Shown: positions 33,758 through 43,746, counted from the stretch's first letter. The stretch: DNA of 64,000 nt from HXMU1420-13 sp965249965 (GCA_965249965.1 OZ252262.1:3286001-3350000), one strand, 5' to 3'. The notes: generated by a model not told the origin, from the letters alone. A program made the numbers and translations.

Positions 33758-34891
33758 TTAAAATGAGTACCCTGTTCCAAGGTAAACGCCGGTACCATCT
33801 TCCGAAAAACCAATTTCTGCTTTCATGATAAAATCAGGGGTAAAGATAGACATAACTCCACCTAAACCCAATGCAGTCTTGTGTTCGAGCAGCAAAGAAT
33901 TCCATTGATCGTTAGTAAATGCTTTGCCCCCATCTATAAACATTTGCCCACCCAATTCTATGTTTTTAAAAGGTAGTTTGAAAAACCATGAACGAGCTTC
34001 AATAGTATAAGAAACTGTATTTTCGCTGGTAAATCTTCTATAAATGAATCCTCTTATTGTGCCCGAACCACCAAGTGCAGGCATGTGCCAATAAGGTAGT
34101 TCTCCGATAGATTGGGTGAGTGATACTCTGGATGCAAATGTTGTGGAGAATAGTCCATCATAAATCGGAAGAAAGCCAAGTAGATGTATTGAATTTTGCA
34201 CATTCTGATATTTACTCACCAGTGGTAAAGACCATTTTACACCCAGATCAATCATGTACCCTTTTCCAGCTCGAAATTCTGAATCCCTTTTATCAACTAT
34301 AAACCCTGTTTCTAGAATGGAAAGGAGTGCGCCATTTTCTCCCTTTATTTCAGCTATACTTAAGAACTGATTTCCTGATAAATCGAATGGCCGCTCATAA
34401 ATTGCGTTAAGACCCAGCTTTAATTGAATTTTGTCGTTTACAAAATCCCCAATCGGCAGCCTGACCAGAGCTTTAATATCAAACCTTTCCATTTTGTAAT
34501 GGTAGAACTCACTATCCTCGAATAGCGATTCATCATAATCCTGAGTAGCGGTATCTCCAAAATAATAGTCCGACAAATTTCGACTTACGAAACCATACCA
34601 TTGCAGTCTGGAACCGGGTCCAAATGGATCTATTTTTTCAGAAATTGCATGTATCGAAAATGCCCCAATGGTAGAATAGGACAATCTATACCTATTAAAG
34701 GTCTCGAAAGGTTGCTTTGAAGCATATCCATAATCGTACACATGAATTTCACCAGCAATTTTAAATCCAAAATCTGTATTAAAAGACAATTCTGGAATGG
34801 GGACTAATTTCTTACCTACTCGTAACGAATCTTGGGCTTGTACAAATGGACTGCATATAAACAGAAGTAAAATGCAGCATATTTTAGCCAT
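33758..34891 (-). CDS. Omp85/BamA-type outer membrane barrel without POTRA domains
   Basis: 377 residues with a signal peptide ending near FVQAQ. The body is a 16-strand-like barrel with TIRGFIYRRF (loop-6 RGF motif) and GGQMFIDGGKAF, ending GTGYSF. It is clearly a paralogue of 12474-13634: the C-terminal halves line up without gaps of note (compare FTPDFIMKAEIGFSEDG with FAPDFIIRADFGFSDEG). No POTRA repeats fit. Its start overlaps the upstream TPR gene by eight bases, indicating translational coupling. Confidence 0.77.
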   Translation of the reverse strand: MAKICCILLLFICSPFVQAQDSLRVGKKLVPIPELSFNTDFGFKIAGEIHVYDYGYASKQPFETFNRYRLSYSTIGAFSIHAISEKIDPFGPGSRLQWYGFVSRNLSDYYFGDTATQDYDESLFEDSEFYHYKMERFDIKALVRLPIGDFVNDKIQLKLGLNAIYERPFDLSGNQFLSIAEIKGENGALLSILETGFIVDKRDSEFRAGKGYMIDLGVKWSLPLVSKYQNVQNSIHLLGFLPIYDGLFSTTFASRVSLTQSIGELPYWHMPALGGSGTIRGFIYRRFTSENTVSYTIEARSWFFKLPFKNIELGGQMFIDGGKAFTNDQWNSLLLEHKTALGLGGVMSIFTPDFIMKAEIGFSEDGTGVYLGTGYSF

Positions 34892-35792
34892 GTTTTTCCA
34901 GGAGTTGGGTGGCTTTTTCTATAAAATAACCTGCATTATATAGCCCGTTATCTTCCAGTTGTGTGATATACTCAAACCGTTCAAGCGCTTCTTCTTTTCG
35001 CCCCGATTCCAAATAGGCTAGACCTAAATAATAATGGTGGACAGGTATATTATTCAAAGCAATCGCTTTATTAAAATTGTCAATGGCTAATTGAAAAGAA
35101 CCACTTGGTGATGTTCTAAATACAATTTTCGATAACTTTCTAAGTACCCAACTAAGCTTGGAAACCTCATAATGCCATCTACCAAGAATATGATAAGCAC
35201 GATGGTTATCCGGGTTTAATTCAACGGCTTTTTCAGCAAAAACCCGAACACTGTCGGCTAACCTTGCCTTACCTCTTAGAGAGGAAACGGTAACCATGGC
35301 TGCAAATGCCATAGAGAGATTCTCATAATTGATATCGTCGGTGGAATCTTCATTAACTGCAATCCGCGCCCACATCAACGACTCTTTGAAAAGATCTTTT
35401 TTATTGATATCAATTTCTTCACCATAATCTCCGTATTCGGCATCTCCAAGCTCCATGAGCCTAAGTGATAATCTTCGCGTCACAGCACTATTGTATTCAC
35501 AATCTGTCCTATGATTTCTAAGCCAATTAATTTCTTCGATCGGGCCTAGATCCAATTTTACACTATCAGAGGCCATATAAGCTTGTTCAATGCAGGCTGG
35601 GAAGTAAGGATATGTTCTTACAGATATAGAATCAGCTTCCTGAGCAGAAATGGTACTAGCACTTGCAAACGTAAGCAAGAATCCAAGGGCAAATGGGAAA
35701 ATTCTTTTTAACACAAAAATTGAATGTATAATATTTTCAAATCGACTCACGAACAACGACCAATTGCTAAATTTGTTCCGGTTAAGAGACAT
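34884..35792 (-). CDS. Secreted TPR-repeat protein
   Basis: 302 residues. A hydrophobic segment at about 30-50 ending STISAQ is the likely signal peptide, so a start closer to it (for example near residue 27) is possible. The C-terminal half has TPR-like helices with HRAYHILGRWHYEV, FNKAIALNNIPVHHYYLGLAY and EEALERFEYITQLED. It overlaps the following Omp85-like gene by eight bases and follows the GT2 gene by 26. Probably a periplasmic partner of the barrel; inferred from coupling only. Confidence 0.75.
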   Translation of the reverse strand: MSLNRNKFSNWSLFVSRFENIIHSIFVLKRIFPFALGFLLTFASASTISAQEADSISVRTYPYFPACIEQAYMASDSVKLDLGPIEEINWLRNHRTDCEYNSAVTRRLSLRLMELGDAEYGDYGEEIDINKKDLFKESLMWARIAVNEDSTDDINYENLSMAFAAMVTVSSLRGKARLADSVRVFAEKAVELNPDNHRAYHILGRWHYEVSKLSWVLRKLSKIVFRTSPSGSFQLAIDNFNKAIALNNIPVHHYYLGLAYLESGRKEEALERFEYITQLEDNGLYNAGYFIEKATQLLEKHG

Positions 35793-35818
35793 TTATTTCA
35801 GCTTTCTTGAATAAATAT

Positions 35819-36793
35819 TTATTGAATCTCTCCTGCAGGGCGTTTTATCTCGTCTTTTACACCTGGTTTTTGTTGCTCAACATGATTTTTGTTAATCAGC
35901 TCTCCTAACAAACCGGTAGAGAAAAACTGAACTCCAAGAACCATTAAAAGTATCCCTAGAAAGAGTAACGGGCGATTTCCGATGCCCGCATTCATAACAA
36001 TGCGCAAGAAAGCCATGTACGTATTTATCGCCCCGCCAATAATCAACAGCAACACACCGATACTTCCAAAAAAATGCATTGGTTTTTGTAGATATCGCTG
36101 TACAAATAGAATGGTAATTAAGTCAAGGAATCCATTGATAAACCTTGAAAGCCCAAATTTTGTAGCCCCATACTTTCTGGCATGATGTTGAACTACTTGC
36201 TCAGTTATTTTTCCATAACCTTCTCGTTTTGCCAAAACCGGCACATAGCGATGCAGTTCCCCATACAGATAAATACTCTTCACTACCTCGTTTTTATACG
36301 CTTTTAAACCACAATTGAAGTCATGTAAATTGATTCCCGAGGAAATTCGAGTTACATAATTAAAAAACTTTGAGGGGATGGTTTTTGAAATAGGGTCGTA
36401 CCGTTTTTTCTTCCAACCACTTACCAAATCAAATCCAGCTTCCAATTTTTCGATCATTGCCGGTACTTCGTTTGGATCGTCCTGCAAATCTGCATCCATC
36501 GTGACTACAAAGCGACCAGATGCTTTCTCAAAACCAATTTGAAGCGCGGCACTTTTGCCCTGATTTGTTCGAAATGAAATCCCATTTACGAACTCAAATT
36601 CTGTAGCAAGCTTGTTAATTATTTCCCAGGAACTATCGGTTGAGCCGTCATCAACAAAAATGATTTCGAAAGAATACTTTGGCGATAGACTGTTTTTTAT
36701 AGCATTGGTAAGCTCAGTCAACGATTCTTCCTCATTAAATAAGGGAATTACTAAAGAAATATCGCAAGGATAGGTTGTCTGCTTATTTTGCAA
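35819..36793 (-). CDS. Polyprenyl-phosphate glycosyltransferase, GT2 (ArnC/DPM1-like)
   Basis: 324 residues. GT-A domain with VIPLFNEEESL, FVDDGSTDSSW and the DxD region VVTMDADLQDDPNEVP; KYGATKFGLSRFINGFLDL leads into two C-terminal membrane helices (about 235-258 and 270-292). This build transfers a sugar to undecaprenyl phosphate on the cytoplasmic face. First gene of a minus-strand run with the TPR and Omp85-like genes. The sugar is not identifiable. Confidence 0.9.
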   Translation of the reverse strand: MQNKQTTYPCDISLVIPLFNEEESLTELTNAIKNSLSPKYSFEIIFVDDGSTDSSWEIINKLATEFEFVNGISFRTNQGKSAALQIGFEKASGRFVVTMDADLQDDPNEVPAMIEKLEAGFDLVSGWKKKRYDPISKTIPSKFFNYVTRISSGINLHDFNCGLKAYKNEVVKSIYLYGELHRYVPVLAKREGYGKITEQVVQHHARKYGATKFGLSRFINGFLDLITILFVQRYLQKPMHFFGSIGVLLLIIGGAINTYMAFLRIVMNAGIGNRPLLFLGILLMVLGVQFFSTGLLGELINKNHVEQQKPGVKDEIKRPAGEIQ

Positions 36794-36871
36794 AATGCCT
36801 ACTTTTAAAAAAGGGTTTAATTAGTTTACTTTCAGATTGTAAACGTTGCTAAAATACACTTTCTGTTATCT

Positions 36872-37198
36872 ATGAAAAAATTGTATTACTCAATGGGTGA
36901 AGTAAGTGAGCTCACTGGTCTTGCTCCACATGTTCTTCGTAATTGGGAAAAAACCTATATCCAACTTAAGCCTAAGAAAAACAGTGCCGGAAATAGGGCT
37001 TACAAAGAAGAAGAAGTACAATTGATTTTCAAGATTAAAGGATTACTGGATGACAAAAAGTATACCAGCGAAGGCGTTAAACGAGTGCTATCAGGAGAGA
37101 ATAGTGAGATATCGAATGCTTCTTCAATCTCAGCAGACATCAAAAAGGATTTAACAGAAATGAAAGTATTTCTTAACCAATTGTTGGAGAGACTGTAG
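36872..37198 (+). CDS. MerR-family transcriptional regulator (short)
   Basis: 108 residues. A MerR winged-helix domain occupies about 1-70: YYSMGEVSELTGLAPHVLRNWEK, then RAYKEEEVQLIFKIKGLL. There is no cysteine-rich effector domain; the tail is a short coiled stretch (KKDLTEMKVFLNQLLERL). Short MerR proteins of this type in Bacteroidota have unknown signals. It overlaps the 3' end of ctaA by 26 bases on the opposite strand. Confidence 0.88.
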   Translation: MKKLYYSMGEVSELTGLAPHVLRNWEKTYIQLKPKKNSAGNRAYKEEEVQLIFKIKGLLDDKKYTSEGVKRVLSGENSEISNASSISADIKKDLTEMKVFLNQLLERL

Positions 37199-38234
37199 AG
37201 GTTTCTTTTCTACTTAATGCCAGTATCATTAAAAATTGCGTGCAAATCATGAATGCGATTCCTACTAAGTGAATCACTTGTAAAGGGGCAGCCATGCTTA
37301 AATACTCTAAGCCAATCCCAATCAGTATTTGAAGTATGATTAGTCCAAAATTTAGAACACCAAGTTTATAAATCACACCTGAAATCTGGTTTTTCCAAAG
37401 AATACTCATCATCCAAATGCCGGATAATAATACCAGCCATGAGAAAGAGCGATGAATTGGAAATATACTTCCAACTTGTTCTAACCACCCTCCTCTACTA
37501 ACATCAGAAGTAAGCTTTACAGCGTCAATCGCCTCACGAACTTGAGTTCCTAAAATCATTTGCACAGTTGTAAGAACCAATATCACTACAGAAAATAAGA
37601 ACAATTTAGACCTTAATTTCTGATCTATTGATACTACAAATCGATCAGAAGTAGCCTGAAAGGCGCCATATAAAAGCACCGTTACGATAATCATAGCAAA
37701 AATCATGTGTAGGCTGATGGTACCTGGCAATAGATTTGTACTCACAACGATGGACCCAAGCCAGGCCTGAAACAAGGTTAGCAGAACAGCCAAGCCTGAA
37801 GTTATTGGAATTGATTTTTGTGTTCTCCAGTATCTTATCGAGGTAATAAATGTAGCCAAAACTAAAATTCCTATTACCGCCCCTACTAGTCGGTTTATGT
37901 ACTCAATCCATGTTTTGACAGCGTTGAACTCTTCCTCTTTTCGTACATTTGGATCATTTTCGATACGATTGGCAAGCTCTGTAAACCCCAGAGCATTCAA
38001 GTACCCAACTATTTTCTCATTCTTTTCGATACGTTGCTCTACAAATACCTGTTTGTAGTTCTCAGGAAGTTCTGACACATCGGTTGGTGGAATAAATTGA
38101 CCAAAACATTTTGGCCAATCGGGGCATCCCATCCCGGCCCCAGTAGCTCTAACTAATCCTCCTACAAGGATTAAAAATAGAGTAGCACAAACAGTTAAAA
38201 TTGCAACTTTTTGATAGATGTTTAAATTCATCAA
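37173..38234 (-). CDS. ctaA: Heme A synthase (COX15/CtaA)
   Basis: 353 residues, eight membrane helices. GGLVRATGAGMGCPDWPKCFG is the signature of the family branch with a conserved Cys loop, followed by EYINRLVGAVIG and SLHMIFAM, which carry heme-ligand His residues. It oxidises the methyl group of heme O to make heme A for aa3-type cytochrome oxidase. Divergent from ctaB (72 bases between the preferred starts), so both steps are likely controlled from one region. Confidence 0.93.
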   Translation of the reverse strand: MMNLNIYQKVAILTVCATLFLILVGGLVRATGAGMGCPDWPKCFGQFIPPTDVSELPENYKQVFVEQRIEKNEKIVGYLNALGFTELANRIENDPNVRKEEEFNAVKTWIEYINRLVGAVIGILVLATFITSIRYWRTQKSIPITSGLAVLLTLFQAWLGSIVVSTNLLPGTISLHMIFAMIIVTVLLYGAFQATSDRFVVSIDQKLRSKLFLFSVVILVLTTVQMILGTQVREAIDAVKLTSDVSRGGWLEQVGSIFPIHRSFSWLVLLSGIWMMSILWKNQISGVIYKLGVLNFGLIILQILIGIGLEYLSMAAPLQVIHLVGIAFMICTQFLMILALSRKETSTVSPTIG

Positions 38235-38306
38235 CTAATGCGAAAAAAAGATTAATAATCCTTATTTTTGGTCGGTCCAAAAATACGTCTCTACCGAATT
38301 AAATAC

Positions 38307-39209
38307 ATGAATACTACCCAAAATAAAATCTTAAATGAGCGTTCCTTTCAAGCGGTGATTGCTGATTATTTTCAGCTAACCAAACCAGGGATAGCCATGG
38401 CTGTTTTGATGAGCATGCTGATGGGTTTTATCATAGGTAGTAATGGATCGGTAGATGTACTTTTAATGCTTCATGCAATCTTTGGTACTTTTTTAATTGC
38501 TTCAGGTACAAGCGCACATAATATGTTTATGGAGCGCAATTTTGATGGTTTAATGAAGCGAACCGAGCAGCGACCACTTCCCCAGCAAAGAATCCCGGCA
38601 AAGAATGGGATGATTTTTTCCCTCATATTGATTTTTACAGGTCTTACTTATCTGGTTTTAGTGGTTAATCCTGTTGCCGGACTTGTATCGTTTGCTACCA
38701 CCCTTATTTACTTGGCGGCGTATACTCCATTAAAAAGAGTCTCTGCATTCAACATATTAGTTGGTGCTGTTCCAGGTGCTCTACCACCCGTTGGAGGTTG
38801 GGCTGCAGCTTCAGGTACAATCACCGAACCCGGTATGTGGCTACTTTTTAGTATTGTACTGCTATGGCAAATTCCACATGTGATGGCAATAGCATGGAAA
38901 TATAAGGATGATTATTCCGGTGCAGGTTTTAAGATGCTACCTAAGAATGACGAAACTGGTAAAAAAACTGCTTTTTATGGATTGATTTGTAATCTGCTAT
39001 TAATCCCTTTAAGTGTGGCAATTTTTACTTTTGGGCTGGGAGGCATAATCTTTCTTGTCTCAAGTATAGCTCTAGCCATCTTTTATTTATGGTATGGTAT
39101 CAAGTTTGTACAACAAAGATCTATGATAAATGCCCGTAAGTTGATGTTTGCATCTATTGCTTATCTCCCTTTATTCTGGGTTGTTTTATTCATCGATCGA
39201 TTATTCTAA
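38307..39209 (+). CDS. ctaB: Protoheme IX farnesyltransferase (heme O synthase)
   Basis: About 300 residues from ATG 38307; the longer upstream frame adds 13 residues of non-family sequence. UbiA-type prenyltransferase with LTKPGIAMAVLMSM, NMFMERNFDGLMKRTEQRPLP (first Asp-rich motif region) and AIAWKYKDDYSGAGFKMLP (second). Makes heme O from protoheme and farnesyl-PP, the substrate for CtaA encoded divergently. The RDD gene converges on its last bases. Confidence 0.94.
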   Translation: MNTTQNKILNERSFQAVIADYFQLTKPGIAMAVLMSMLMGFIIGSNGSVDVLLMLHAIFGTFLIASGTSAHNMFMERNFDGLMKRTEQRPLPQQRIPAKNGMIFSLILIFTGLTYLVLVVNPVAGLVSFATTLIYLAAYTPLKRVSAFNILVGAVPGALPPVGGWAAASGTITEPGMWLLFSIVLLWQIPHVMAIAWKYKDDYSGAGFKMLPKNDETGKKTAFYGLICNLLLIPLSVAIFTFGLGGIIFLVSSIALAIFYLWYGIKFVQQRSMINARKLMFASIAYLPLFWVVLFIDRLF

Positions 39210-39947
39210 AACCCCGTGCAACGCATTGTAATCTTTCACAACTTGTTGCAGGAAAGAGACGGCATCCAAATTCGTTTCGTTTAAACCCATTTTTTTCTGC
39301 AGCAAATCTTTAGTTTTTCGAACTAACTTTATCCAGGCAGAATACTCGTAATTATTTTTAGACTTAAGAATTTCGTTTGTAACTGCAATGTCTTCATCAG
39401 TTAGTTCCATCACCTGTGGAAATTTGGCTTGATAATTTTCCGAAATGTTTTCGAACATTGTTGCTGATAGCTTTGTCTGCTTTCCAACTTTTATTACACA
39501 TGTTTTTGCAGCGATATCCCCTAGTCGTTGTCCTTTCCCATTCATTAGAACTGTTATCAACGCTACACCACCTCCTGTTGCAGAAACCTCAAACAAGCGT
39601 ATAAACCAGCGGATCAAATAATTTGTAATAGATGGTCGGGTTCCATCGAGTTTAACCACTCGAATTCCAACTAGCCACTTTCCAACGGTGAATCCATTCC
39701 ATAATATTTCACTGATCAAATGATAGAGCCATATTGGTAAAAAAACCAAGACCATGCTTAACCATAAAAACTGCTCATCTACTGAATTCTCTGAGGAAGT
39801 TGAACTGTCGCCAATTGCAGTTAACAGTATCCAATACGCACCTATCACTATGCCATCAAGAAGGTAAGCCAGAATTCTGTCCACCACTGTTGCAGGTTTA
39901 TAATTTAGTTGCACATGTTGAGTTGTCTCAACGCCAATTTTCGACAT
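39201..39947 (-). CDS. RDD-family membrane protein
   Basis: 248 residues with the RDD family pattern: RILAYLLDGIVIGAYW (the Arg and Asp of the name), a middle helix, and GFTVGKWLVGIRVVKLDG, then a soluble C-tail with Lys-rich helices. It overlaps ctaB by nine bases at the tail and is divergent from the SpoIIM gene. RDD proteins accompany SpoIIM/MoxR/DUF58 operons in many Bacteroidota. The function is unknown. Confidence 0.88.
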   Translation of the reverse strand: MSKIGVETTQHVQLNYKPATVVDRILAYLLDGIVIGAYWILLTAIGDSSTSSENSVDEQFLWLSMVLVFLPIWLYHLISEILWNGFTVGKWLVGIRVVKLDGTRPSITNYLIRWFIRLFEVSATGGGVALITVLMNGKGQRLGDIAAKTCVIKVGKQTKLSATMFENISENYQAKFPQVMELTDEDIAVTNEILKSKNNYEYSAWIKLVRKTKDLLQKKMGLNETNLDAVSFLQQVVKDYNALHGVLE

Positions 39948-40035
39948 CTACTGGTTTTTATTTAAAATGAAATGGGGTACTTTGAACGCCCAAAAGTACA
40001 TCCGAACGGCTCAAAAGAAAAGCAAAAAGTATATA

Positions 40036-41016
40036 ATGAGGGAAGTCGCTTTTTTAAAAAAGAATACCGAGAAATGGAAGAAATTCGAAGCGCTCCTTAA
40101 AGCCCCAGGTTCGGAATCCGCAGATACGATTGCCGATTTATACGTTCAGATTTCAAACGATTTAGCCTTCGCGCAAAGTAATTACCCGGACAGTAAAACT
40201 ACCCAGTATTTGAATGATCTTGCAATAAAGGCTCATAACACGCTCTACAAAAACAAACGAGCTGATTTACAATCTATCATCCGGTTCTGGACCACAGATA
40301 TACCCGAGATTTTCAGCCGACGCCAAACCGAGCTACTCGTATCTTTCATCATTTTTATGGTCGCAATTATAATTGGAGCTACTTCCTCATTTCTTGAAGA
40401 TAATTTTGCACGAAATTTTCTAGGCGACCGATATATAAATATGACCATTGAAAATATTGAAAATGGTGATCCTTTGGCTGTTTATAAGGATGAATATGCC
40501 ATGAACATGTTCCTTGGCATCACCATAAATAATATCCGAGTATCATTTATTGCATTCGTAGCCGGTCTTATAACATCAATTGGAACTGGACTGATTTTAT
40601 TCAATAATGGAATAATGGTAGGTGCCTTTCTACAGTTTTTTGCAAAGTATACGTTGCTTAAAGAAGCTCTTTTGGTAGTTTTTATTCATGGCACGCTTGA
40701 ACTCTCTGCTATTGTGATAGCTGGCGCTGCAGGATTTGTTGTTGGCAATAGTTTTTTATTTCCGGGTACTTATAGCAGATATGCTGCTTTTGTAAAAGGT
40801 ATAAAAGAAGGCATGAAAATGGTAGTAGCGCTTGTTCCAATTTTTATAATGGCCGGTTTTTTAGAATCTTTTGTAACTCGCTATACCGAAATGCCAATCT
40901 GGTTAAGTTTAAGTATAATAATTGGCTCGGCTGCTTTCATTATTTACTACTTCGTTTATCTTCCAAATAAATTAAGAATCCAAACACATCGTCATGAGCA
41001 ACTTCACGCTACGTAA
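40036..41016 (+). CDS. SpoIIM/DUF95-family membrane protein
   Basis: About 326 residues from ATG 40036, giving the family-typical start MREVAFLKKNTEKWKKF; an upstream ATG (39967) would leave only 19 bases to the divergent RDD gene. N-terminal soluble helices with SNDLAFAQSNYPDSKTTQYLN, then about six membrane helices with NNIRVSFIAFVAGLITSIGTG and HGTLELSAIVIAGAAGFVVG. Related to stage II sporulation protein M but found in many non-sporulating bacteria in this operon type. Confidence 0.87.
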   Translation: MREVAFLKKNTEKWKKFEALLKAPGSESADTIADLYVQISNDLAFAQSNYPDSKTTQYLNDLAIKAHNTLYKNKRADLQSIIRFWTTDIPEIFSRRQTELLVSFIIFMVAIIIGATSSFLEDNFARNFLGDRYINMTIENIENGDPLAVYKDEYAMNMFLGITINNIRVSFIAFVAGLITSIGTGLILFNNGIMVGAFLQFFAKYTLLKEALLVVFIHGTLELSAIVIAGAAGFVVGNSFLFPGTYSRYAAFVKGIKEGMKMVVALVPIFIMAGFLESFVTRYTEMPIWLSLSIIIGSAAFIIYYFVYLPNKLRIQTHRHEQLHAT

Positions 41017-41842
41017 AAGCAGAGATTTTGGGAATATTATAGGTGATTCGTTTACCTACTTTCGTCTTCATTTCAAGTCGTTAGGAAAAGGACTGGTTTT
41101 CTTTTCTCTCCCGGCAATTATTTTATCGGGCATCCTCATTGGATCGGCCATGGGAGATATTTTTGCTTTGGAAGAAACCAATATGGGACCGGGTGCGGAA
41201 GAAATAATGAATTTTGGATTCAATTTTTTCATGGGTTTTTTACTCCTAATGTTCACATTTGTAGTGATTATCCAGATTGTATTCATGCACATTCGGTTGA
41301 TCGATGAAGGTCATAGTAATGAATCCATTTCGGTTGGAATGCTGCTTCAGGATTTCCCTCGTAACTTCTTTGGTCTGATAGGATTATTCATCGTAATAAG
41401 CTTTGCAACCACAATTGGGTTGGTCCTCTTTATCATTCCAGGTATTTATATAGCTACAAAATTATCCCTGGCACCTGCCATTTATATTACCGAAGATGCT
41501 GAATTTGGTGAGGCATTGTCTAAGTCGTGGAATTTAACTTCTGATTACTGGTGGTTTACATTCGGTGTTAGTTTTGTGATGTCTCTCATTACAAATATTG
41601 TTTCAAATGTGGTCATCGTGCCCTTCTATATTGTCATTATGGTAGTAACATTTGGAACAGGAGAACCGGATCTAGAGTTGTTTTCACTGCTCTTTAGCAT
41701 AATGTATGCCCTGATGATGGTAATAGTAGGATTGCTGTACTGCTTCCCCATTACATCACAAGCGTTGGTTTACTTTCATTTAGAAGAAACCAAAACAGGG
41801 CGTTCTTTATCGGAACGTTTAGATGCATTAGGTAATAATTAA
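40994..41842 (+). CDS. Polytopic membrane protein of the MoxR/DUF58 operon
   Basis: 282 residues starting inside the end of the SpoIIM gene (23-base overlap). About six hydrophobic segments. FGNIIGDSFTYFRLHFKSLGKG at the start, then LFIIPGIYIATKLSLAPAIY and FGEALSKSWNLTSDYWW, wording seen in glycerophosphodiesterase-type membrane domains and related unnamed families. Function unknown; the position suggests an envelope role with the neighbours. Confidence 0.75.
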   Translation: MSNFTLRKSRDFGNIIGDSFTYFRLHFKSLGKGLVFFSLPAIILSGILIGSAMGDIFALEETNMGPGAEEIMNFGFNFFMGFLLLMFTFVVIIQIVFMHIRLIDEGHSNESISVGMLLQDFPRNFFGLIGLFIVISFATTIGLVLFIIPGIYIATKLSLAPAIYITEDAEFGEALSKSWNLTSDYWWFTFGVSFVMSLITNIVSNVVIVPFYIVIMVVTFGTGEPDLELFSLLFSIMYALMMVIVGLLYCFPITSQALVYFHLEETKTGRSLSERLDALGNN

Positions 41843-41857
41843 GGCAGGGCTAACTCA

Positions 41858-42562
41858 GTGCGATTAACCTTTTTTCTGATTTTAGTCTCATTTATTCCGG
41901 GATTTTGGGTTCAATCGCAGGCTTTTCAGTTGAATTCTGAAACTACTGAGATCAGGGTTCCCTCAGAAGATCGCTTGAATGAAATTGCGAATGATGAACG
42001 CTACAATTATCTGGAGGAAGCGACCGAACCTTCTCTTTGGCAGCGTTTCAGAATGTGGTTAAGTGAAAAATTGAGAGATTGGTTTTCAGAGACATGGGTT
42101 GAGTGGTTATTAAAAATTGCAGCGGCTTTAGCTTTCATATTTGTGCTTGTTTTGTTGATAAATCAAATCACAAAGGGTGAGTTAAAAAATGCGTTCATGC
42201 GTCGGCAAAACAGAACTTTACTTGACCTTCGATTGAATAAAAACCAACAATCAGCATCAAATTTTGATGAGTTAATCCACCGTGCTGTTGAAAATAAGAA
42301 GTACGGGTTGGCAGTTCGGTTTTTATATCAAAAGGCACTACAGCTGCTACATGAAGGTGACCTAATTCAATGGAAGCAGGACAAAACCAATCACGAATAC
42401 TTAGTTGAATTAGGAAATCATCCTGCTGCTGAACCATTTGATCGACTCACCTATTTCCACGACTACGTTGATTATGGCGATTTCCAGATTGATGAACCCA
42501 AGTTTGCTATAGTTCAACGTGTTTATTCTCAATTTGTAGACCAATTGGAAGTAAGCGAATGA
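41858..42562 (+). CDS. DUF4129-type membrane protein
   Basis: 234 residues from a GTG at 41858. Signal peptide (ending near SQAFQ), then a membrane helix at about 87-107, then a cytoplasmic helical domain with FDELIHRAVENKKYGLAVRFLYQKALQLL and WKQDKTNHEYLVEL, the DUF4129 pattern seen with transglutaminase and MoxR/DUF58 clusters. Overlaps the DUF4350 gene by four bases. Function unknown. Confidence 0.8.
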   Translation: MRLTFFLILVSFIPGFWVQSQAFQLNSETTEIRVPSEDRLNEIANDERYNYLEEATEPSLWQRFRMWLSEKLRDWFSETWVEWLLKIAAALAFIFVLVLLINQITKGELKNAFMRRQNRTLLDLRLNKNQQSASNFDELIHRAVENKKYGLAVRFLYQKALQLLHEGDLIQWKQDKTNHEYLVELGNHPAAEPFDRLTYFHDYVDYGDFQIDEPKFAIVQRVYSQFVDQLEVSE

Positions 42563-43746
42563 AAACGGAACGAGTTTATATCGCCTTTTTGGTTTTTTCT
42601 ATTCTTGTGTATGTGGCAATTGAGCTTACAAAACCAACGCCTATCGACTGGTCGAACGACTTTACACGAAATAAAAGCATCCCTTACTCCACAGAAATTT
42701 TATTTGATGAAATAGACACTTTATTTCCAAATGAAAAAATTACTCTCAATGAAGAGTCGCTCTATTTGTTTGAACCATCGTTCATCACTCAAAAAAATTG
42801 GATTTTCATTAATTCTGAATTGATGTTTGATGAACAAGAAATGGAGAACCTATTAAACGAAGTGTACAATGGGGATAACGTTTTTATAACTGGAGTAATA
42901 ACAGGATTTTTAGCAGACACACTAAATCTAGAATACGACTTTTATTACGGTTTTTTTGATAGCACTTTTACCCAACAAAGCCTCTCTTTGAATATTAAAA
43001 GTGAAATTTTGGATTTAAATGAATCTTGGGATTTTGATGCAGATGGCACATATAATCATATCATTTCGTACGATACTAGTAAAACAATTGAACTTGGGAA
43101 ATGGGAAAATGGGCATGTTAATTTCATAAAAACCGAACATGGTTCCGGTTCCATCTATATCAACAGTACACCCTATTTATTTACTAATTACTTTCTAAGA
43201 GATCCCGAATTTGCAACTTATGCGTTCTCTGCGTTGTCGCATCTTCCGATTCAACCAACCATTTGGGATACTTATTACAAAGACGGTAAACCTACAACCG
43301 GCACCCCTTTGTACGTGATATTAAATACACAATACTTGAATTATGCCTGGTACTTAGCCCTTATCTCGCTGGCATTATTTATGATTTTCAAAGCCAAACG
43401 AAGACAACGAATTATCCCGATCCTAACACCTTTGGAAAACTCTACTCTTGAATTTACCCGAACCATTGGAAATCTATATCAGGAACAAGGGTCGCATAAA
43501 GAAATTCTGGAAAAGAAAGTTCAGTTTTTTCTAGAGTACATTAACTCACATTTGCGCTTAGATACCTCCGAACTTGATGAAAAATTGCGTGTAGATGTCG
43601 CTTTTCGGTCGGGAGTAGACCGCCAATTAGTGTTCAAATTGTTTGATACTATTGAGTTGACTCAACATGCCATGAAAATTTCAGACCGAGAATTAAAATT
43701 ATTAACCGATCAAATCGATCAATTTTATAAAAACTCACAACGATGA
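42559..43746 (+). CDS. DUF4350-type protein
   Basis: 395 residues. Helix near the N-terminus (about 6-24), then a periplasm-facing Rossmann-like domain with PYSTEILFDEIDTLFP and GSGSIYINSTPYLFTNYFL, a helix at about 257-275, then a cytoplasmic tail with PLENSTLEFTRTIGNLYQEQGSHKEI, the standard DUF4350 end. Four-base overlaps with both neighbours tie it into the operon. Function unknown. Confidence 0.83.
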   Translation: MKTERVYIAFLVFSILVYVAIELTKPTPIDWSNDFTRNKSIPYSTEILFDEIDTLFPNEKITLNEESLYLFEPSFITQKNWIFINSELMFDEQEMENLLNEVYNGDNVFITGVITGFLADTLNLEYDFYYGFFDSTFTQQSLSLNIKSEILDLNESWDFDADGTYNHIISYDTSKTIELGKWENGHVNFIKTEHGSGSIYINSTPYLFTNYFLRDPEFATYAFSALSHLPIQPTIWDTYYKDGKPTTGTPLYVILNTQYLNYAWYLALISLALFMIFKAKRRQRIIPILTPLENSTLEFTRTIGNLYQEQGSHKEILEKKVQFFLEYINSHLRLDTSELDEKLRVDVAFRSGVDRQLVFKLFDTIELTQHAMKISDRELKLLTDQIDQFYKNSQR

